Assembly: GCA_002419215.1 (NCBI GenBank)
Contig: DIFQ01000069.1
Span: 240-9,207, forward strand
DNA: 8,968 nt
Source: Syntrophaceae bacterium UBA5744
GTDB lineage: Bacteria > Desulfobacterota > Syntrophia > Syntrophales > UBA2192
Direction: 5' to 3'
In this document: positions 7,023 to 8,968 of the stretch, piece by piece
Numbering within the stretch: position 1 is the stretch's first letter
How the letters are laid out: every line of letters starts with the position of its first letter
Program-made: the position numbers and the translations under genes
Notes under the pieces: generated by a model
The model's input: the letters and a program-made list of their open reading frames with translations, nothing else
The model's database searches: none
What the model was told of the DNA's origin: nothing

Positions 7023-7051
7023 TTTTTATCGGAAATCGGCGCAATGTTCAA
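7023..7051 (-). promoter_or_regulatory. Possible promoter of the HD phosphohydrolase gene
   Basis: The minus strand shows TTGAAC (7046-7051), a 17-nt spacer, and TAAAAA (7023-7028), each four of six consensus and with the same spacer as the nrdD and gmhA promoters. The -10 ends 7 nt before the ATG at 7015, so the start point would fall at or next to the A of the ATG. Confidence 0.4.
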
Positions 7052-7064
7052 TCGATAATCGGTG

Positions 7065-7109
7065 CCGGAACGGAAAAAGGTTTTATTCCGGTGACTTGTC
7101 TGGTAAATA
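7065..7109 (+). promoter_or_regulatory. Inverted repeat and extended -10 promoter candidate before the channel gene
   Basis: CCGGAA (7065-7070) and TTCCGG (7086-7091) form a 6-bp inverted repeat with a 15-nt gap in the divergent HD/channel spacer. Just downstream, TGGTAAATA (7101-7109) fits an extended -10 (TGn-TAAATA) with no convincing -35. The predicted start near 7116 would leave a leader of about 28 nt holding the SD GGGGGAAG (7128-7135). Weak evidence, but it is the best promoter candidate in the spacer. Confidence 0.3.
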
Positions 7110-7143
7110 GAAAACAGGTTCGTGCCCGGGGGAAGCTGACAGG

Positions 7144-8136
7144 ATGCCCAACAATCTGAAAATAGCCCTGATCTTCATCGTGATCCTCGTTGCGATCGGT
7201 GCGGTGGGCTTTCACGTTATCGAAGGATGGGGCCTGCTGGAGTCCATTTATGTGACGGTCACGACACTCACTACGGTCGGCTACGGGGACTTTGCACCGC
7301 AGAGCCGCACGGGCATGTTATTCACCGTCGTACTCGTTTCTTTCGGTGTGGGCACCATGCTCTACACGGTGGGTCTCGTGGCTCAGACCATGGTGGAAGG
7401 CCGATTGATGAATCTCTTGGGGAGAGGGAAGATGGAAAAGACCATCGAGAAAATGAACAACCACTACATCATCTGCGGGTGCGGCCGGATCGGTATGCGC
7501 ATCGCCCGGGAGCTTGCCGCGGAGAAGATGCCCTTCGTCGTCGTGGACAACAGACCCGGGGTGATCGAGAGGCTTCAGGAGGAATGCATTGTCTACTGCC
7601 AGGGCGATGCCACCCACGACAAGTGTCTCATCGAGGCCGGAATCAAGAGGGCCAGAGGCATTGTCTGCGTGCTGCCCACCGACGCCCAGAACCTTTACGT
7701 GATCCTTACAGCCAAGGAACTGAACCCCAAGATATGGGTCCTCGCACGCTCGGAGGAGGAGCAATCGGAGCACCGTCTGCTGCGGGCAGGCGCCGATCGG
7801 GTCATATCGCCCTACACGCTGGGCGGAAACCGGATGGCCATGGCCATCCTGCGCCCCGCCATGCTCGACTTCATCGAGATCACCACGCGCCGCCAGAGCC
7901 TCGAACTGAGAATGGATGAACTCCCCATCTGCGAAGGGTCGCCCATCATCGGGAAATCCCTGGAGGCATCCGAGATTCGCCAGCGCTATGGCCTCATCAT
8001 CGTGGCCGTGAAGAAGGAATCGGGGAAGATGATCTTCAATCCCATGGCGAGCTATGTCATCCAGAGCGGGGACAAACTGATCGCCCTCGGGGAAGAGGAC
8101 AATGTTTCTAAGCTGTCGCAAGTGTGTCTTGGATGA
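7144..8136 (+). CDS. Two-TM potassium channel with RCK (TrkA-N/TrkA-C) domains, MthK-like
   Basis: Ligand-gated K+ channel of the inner membrane; 330 aa. Residues 7-26 are the first membrane helix. The pore helix leads into the selectivity filter TVGYGD (44-49), the K+ signature. Residues 59-82 are the second helix. A linker rich in charged residues follows, then RCK-N (about 107-225) with the Rossmann loop GCGRIG (112-117) and acidic D135 at the end of the second strand, a NAD/nucleotide-binding pattern. RCK-C/TrkA-C covers about 250-328. Length and order match MthK. The ATG at 7144 has GGGGGAAG (7128-7135) upstream. It is transcribed away from the HD gene. Its last 29 bp overlap the 3' end of the Sua5/YrdC gene on the other strand. 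A second start at Met97 probably yields a free RCK subunit. The gating ligand (Ca2+, nucleotide or other) cannot be told. Confidence 0.93.
   Translation: MPNNLKIALIFIVILVAIGAVGFHVIEGWGLLESIYVTVTTLTTVGYGDFAPQSRTGMLFTVVLVSFGVGTMLYTVGLVAQTMVEGRLMNLLGRGKMEKTIEKMNNHYIICGCGRIGMRIARELAAEKMPFVVVDNRPGVIERLQEECIVYCQGDATHDKCLIEAGIKRARGIVCVLPTDAQNLYVILTAKELNPKIWVLARSEEEQSEHRLLRAGADRVISPYTLGGNRMAMAILRPAMLDFIEITTRRQSLELRMDELPICEGSPIIGKSLEASEIRQRYGLIIVAVKKESGKMIFNPMASYVIQSGDKLIALGEEDNVSKLSQVCLG
7419..7434 (+). promoter_or_regulatory. Internal ribosome binding site and start codon for a soluble RCK subunit
   Basis: Inside the channel gene, GGGGAGAGGG (7419-7428) precedes the in-frame ATG at 7432 (Met97), with 7 nt between GGAG and the ATG. 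Starting here gives 234 aa: the complete RCK domain without membrane helices. In MthK, an internal start at Met107 makes the free RCK subunits that complete the octameric gating ring. From memory, the distance from that Met to the HVVICG strand equals the distance from Met97 to HYIICG here. Confidence 0.55.
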
Positions 8137-8746
8137 GAGCGGCGACGATGACCCCCTCGCGTAGAATCTTTACGGGGGAAACGGTGGCGTCGACAATCGT
8201 CGAGCCTTTCCCCCCCGGCGTCTGGCCGCCGTCGACGATCCCGCCGATTTTTCCTTCCAGCTGAGAAAGCACTTCCACGGCCGATGAGCATTCCGGCGCG
8301 CCGGAAAGATTCGCACTCGTGGCCGTCACGGGCCCGCCGAGTCTCTTCGAGATCGCCAGGGCGATGGGATGGCTGGTGAGCCGGATGCCGATCTTCCCGC
8401 TGCCCGCCGTCAGCTTCGGCGAGACGGAGGTTGCTGCACGGAAGACGATCGTCAGGGGCCCGGGCCAGAATCGGTCCATGAGATTTCTTGCCTTTTCGGG
8501 GATGTCTGCCGCAAAGGCATCCAAGTGGCCCCTGTCGCCGATCACGACGAGAATGGGGTTCTTGAAATCGCGCCCCTTGATCCCGAAGATTTTATCAATG
8601 GCGGCTTCGTTGCGGGCATCGGCCCCCAAACCGTAGAACGTCTCCGTGGGAAAGGCGATGACGCCCCCCCTTTTCAAAATCGCAACGGCTTCATCGATGT
8701 TTTCGGGCTCCGGAGTTTCCGGATTGATCTTGATGATACGCGTCAT
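8108..8746 (-). CDS. L-threonylcarbamoyladenylate synthase, Sua5/YciO/YrdC family
   Basis: Makes threonylcarbamoyl-AMP from threonine, bicarbonate and ATP, the first step of t6A37 tRNA modification, in the cytosol. The 212 aa form one YrdC domain. Seen: PTETFYGLG (33-41); the KGR motif (57-59) with NP (63-64); FWPGPLTIV (93-101); GIRLTSHP (120-127); TSANLSG (143-149); and GSTIVD (181-186) followed by REGVI (197-201). It has no C-terminal Sua5 domain, so it is of the short TsaC-like form, slightly longer than the roughly 190 aa of E. coli TsaC. The ATG at 8746 has only a weak upstream GAGCAG. purE lies 78 bp upstream on the same strand. Its 3' end overlaps the convergent channel gene by 29 bp. 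YciO paralogues share the fold, but the intact K/R and SxN motifs favour the synthase. Confidence 0.92.
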   Translation of the reverse strand: MTRIIKINPETPEPENIDEAVAILKRGGVIAFPTETFYGLGADARNEAAIDKIFGIKGRDFKNPILVVIGDRGHLDAFAADIPEKARNLMDRFWPGPLTIVFRAATSVSPKLTAGSGKIGIRLTSHPIALAISKRLGGPVTATSANLSGAPECSSAVEVLSQLEGKIGGIVDGGQTPGGKGSTIVDATVSPVKILREGVIVAALIQDTLATA

Positions 8747-8763
8747 AGCTGCTCATAGACGAG

Positions 8764-8801
8764 CGGACCGGCAGTCTCCCGCCGGCCCGGTTCTTGTTTT
8801 T
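8764..8801 (+). terminator. Terminator-like hairpin with T-run, plus-strand orientation
   Basis: CGGACCGGC (8764-8772) pairs with GCCGGCCCG (8781-8789) around an 8-nt loop with one A/C mismatch, and is followed by TTCTTGTTTTT (8791-8801). The T-run is on the plus strand, so it could stop readthrough from the channel gene after crossing the YrdC gene in antisense. In the minus direction no U-run follows, so it would not be expected to end purE transcripts. Confidence 0.45.
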
Positions 8802-8821
8802 ACCCTATACCCGATACCCTG
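8801..8821. repeat. Three-unit heptamer array 3' of purE
   Basis: TACCCTA, TACCCGA and TACCCTG are three consecutive 7-base units, reading as GGGTATC/GGGTATA-type on the minus strand. The array begins a few bases after the purE stop codon and abuts the T-run of the hairpin at 8764-8801. It has the same period and related core as the arrays at 3243 and 5474-5598. Confidence 0.65.
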
Positions 8822-8824
8822 CAT

Positions 8825-8968
8825 TCACAGGCATTCCAGCTTCTTGTGCTTCTCCTCCACCTCGCGGGCCATTTGCTCCGCATGCTGCTGGAGTTTCTTT
8901 CGCAGCGGGGCGTCGCCCAGGGCGAGGATCCTTGCCGCCATGAGGGCGGCGTTGCGCGCGCCCGCCTT
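8825..8968 (-). CDS. purE: PurE, N5-carboxyaminoimidazole ribonucleotide mutase, C-terminal end only
   Basis: The last 47 codons and the TGA stop (8825-8827) of a gene entering from the right edge. The peptide contains GARNAALMAARILALGD (3-19), the C-terminal conserved stretch of PurE, followed by the usual charged C-terminal helix. PurE rearranges N5-CAIR to CAIR in purine synthesis. The catalytic part lies outside the window, so the class (mutase or AIR carboxylase type) is inferred. The YrdC-family gene follows after 78 bp on the same strand and is probably co-transcribed. Confidence 0.85.
   Translation of the reverse strand, partial: KAGARNAALMAARILALGDAPLRKKLQQHAEQMAREVEEKHKKLECL

Noticed and set aside
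5615..8121. Further long opposite-strand frames (for example 5615-6337 plus and 7318-8121 minus)
   Set aside because: Shadows of the HD and channel genes; the coding frames carry clear catalytic and filter motifs.

Overview
The window is a GC-rich, densely packed bacterial chromosome segment. It carries housekeeping genes and no phage, transposon or CRISPR content. GmhA (ADP-heptose/LPS precursor synthesis) points to a Gram-negative cell. A class III, oxygen-sensitive ribonucleotide reductase points to anaerobic growth. Together with protein style and gene order, my inference is an anaerobic deltaproteobacterium (Desulfobacterota), which sequence alone does not prove.

Layout. Positions 1-3057 (minus strand) hold gmhA-grpE-dnaK, a tight heat-shock/LPS operon. 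dnaK runs off the left edge after 595 codons. A good sigma70-type promoter (TTGACA-N17-TAAATT) lies at 3180-3208. Positions 3336-5399 (minus) hold nrdD, with its own TTGACA-N17-TAAAAG promoter. Positions 5597-7015 (minus) hold an HD-domain phosphohydrolase of the SAMHD1/dNTPase-like family. Positions 7144-8136 (plus) hold a two-TM potassium channel with a C-terminal RCK domain. Positions 8108-8746 (minus) hold a short Sua5/YrdC threonylcarbamoyl-AMP synthase, which overlaps the channel gene tail to tail by 29 bp. Positions 8825-8968 (minus) hold the last 47 codons of purE.

The genes fall into modules: protein folding (GrpE is the nucleotide exchange factor of DnaK) with an LPS-heptose enzyme; dNTP production (NrdD) beside a probable dNTP-degrading HD enzyme; potassium transport; and tRNA t6A modification with purine synthesis.

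The main non-gene signals are as follows. (1) Three intergenic spots (about 3243-3270, 5474-5598 and 8801-8821) carry degenerate tandem repeats. All have a 7-base period, a related GG-rich heptamer core, and a position 3' of a minus-strand gene; the one at 5474-5598 is an inverted pair. (2) A strong Shine-Dalgarno sequence inside the channel gene precedes Met97. It is placed to make a free RCK subunit, as described for MthK. (3) NrdD has Ser where I expect a conserved active-site Cys. No gene-free stretch exceeds 300 bases; the longest, 3058-3335, holds the gmhA promoter, a leader hairpin and one heptamer array.
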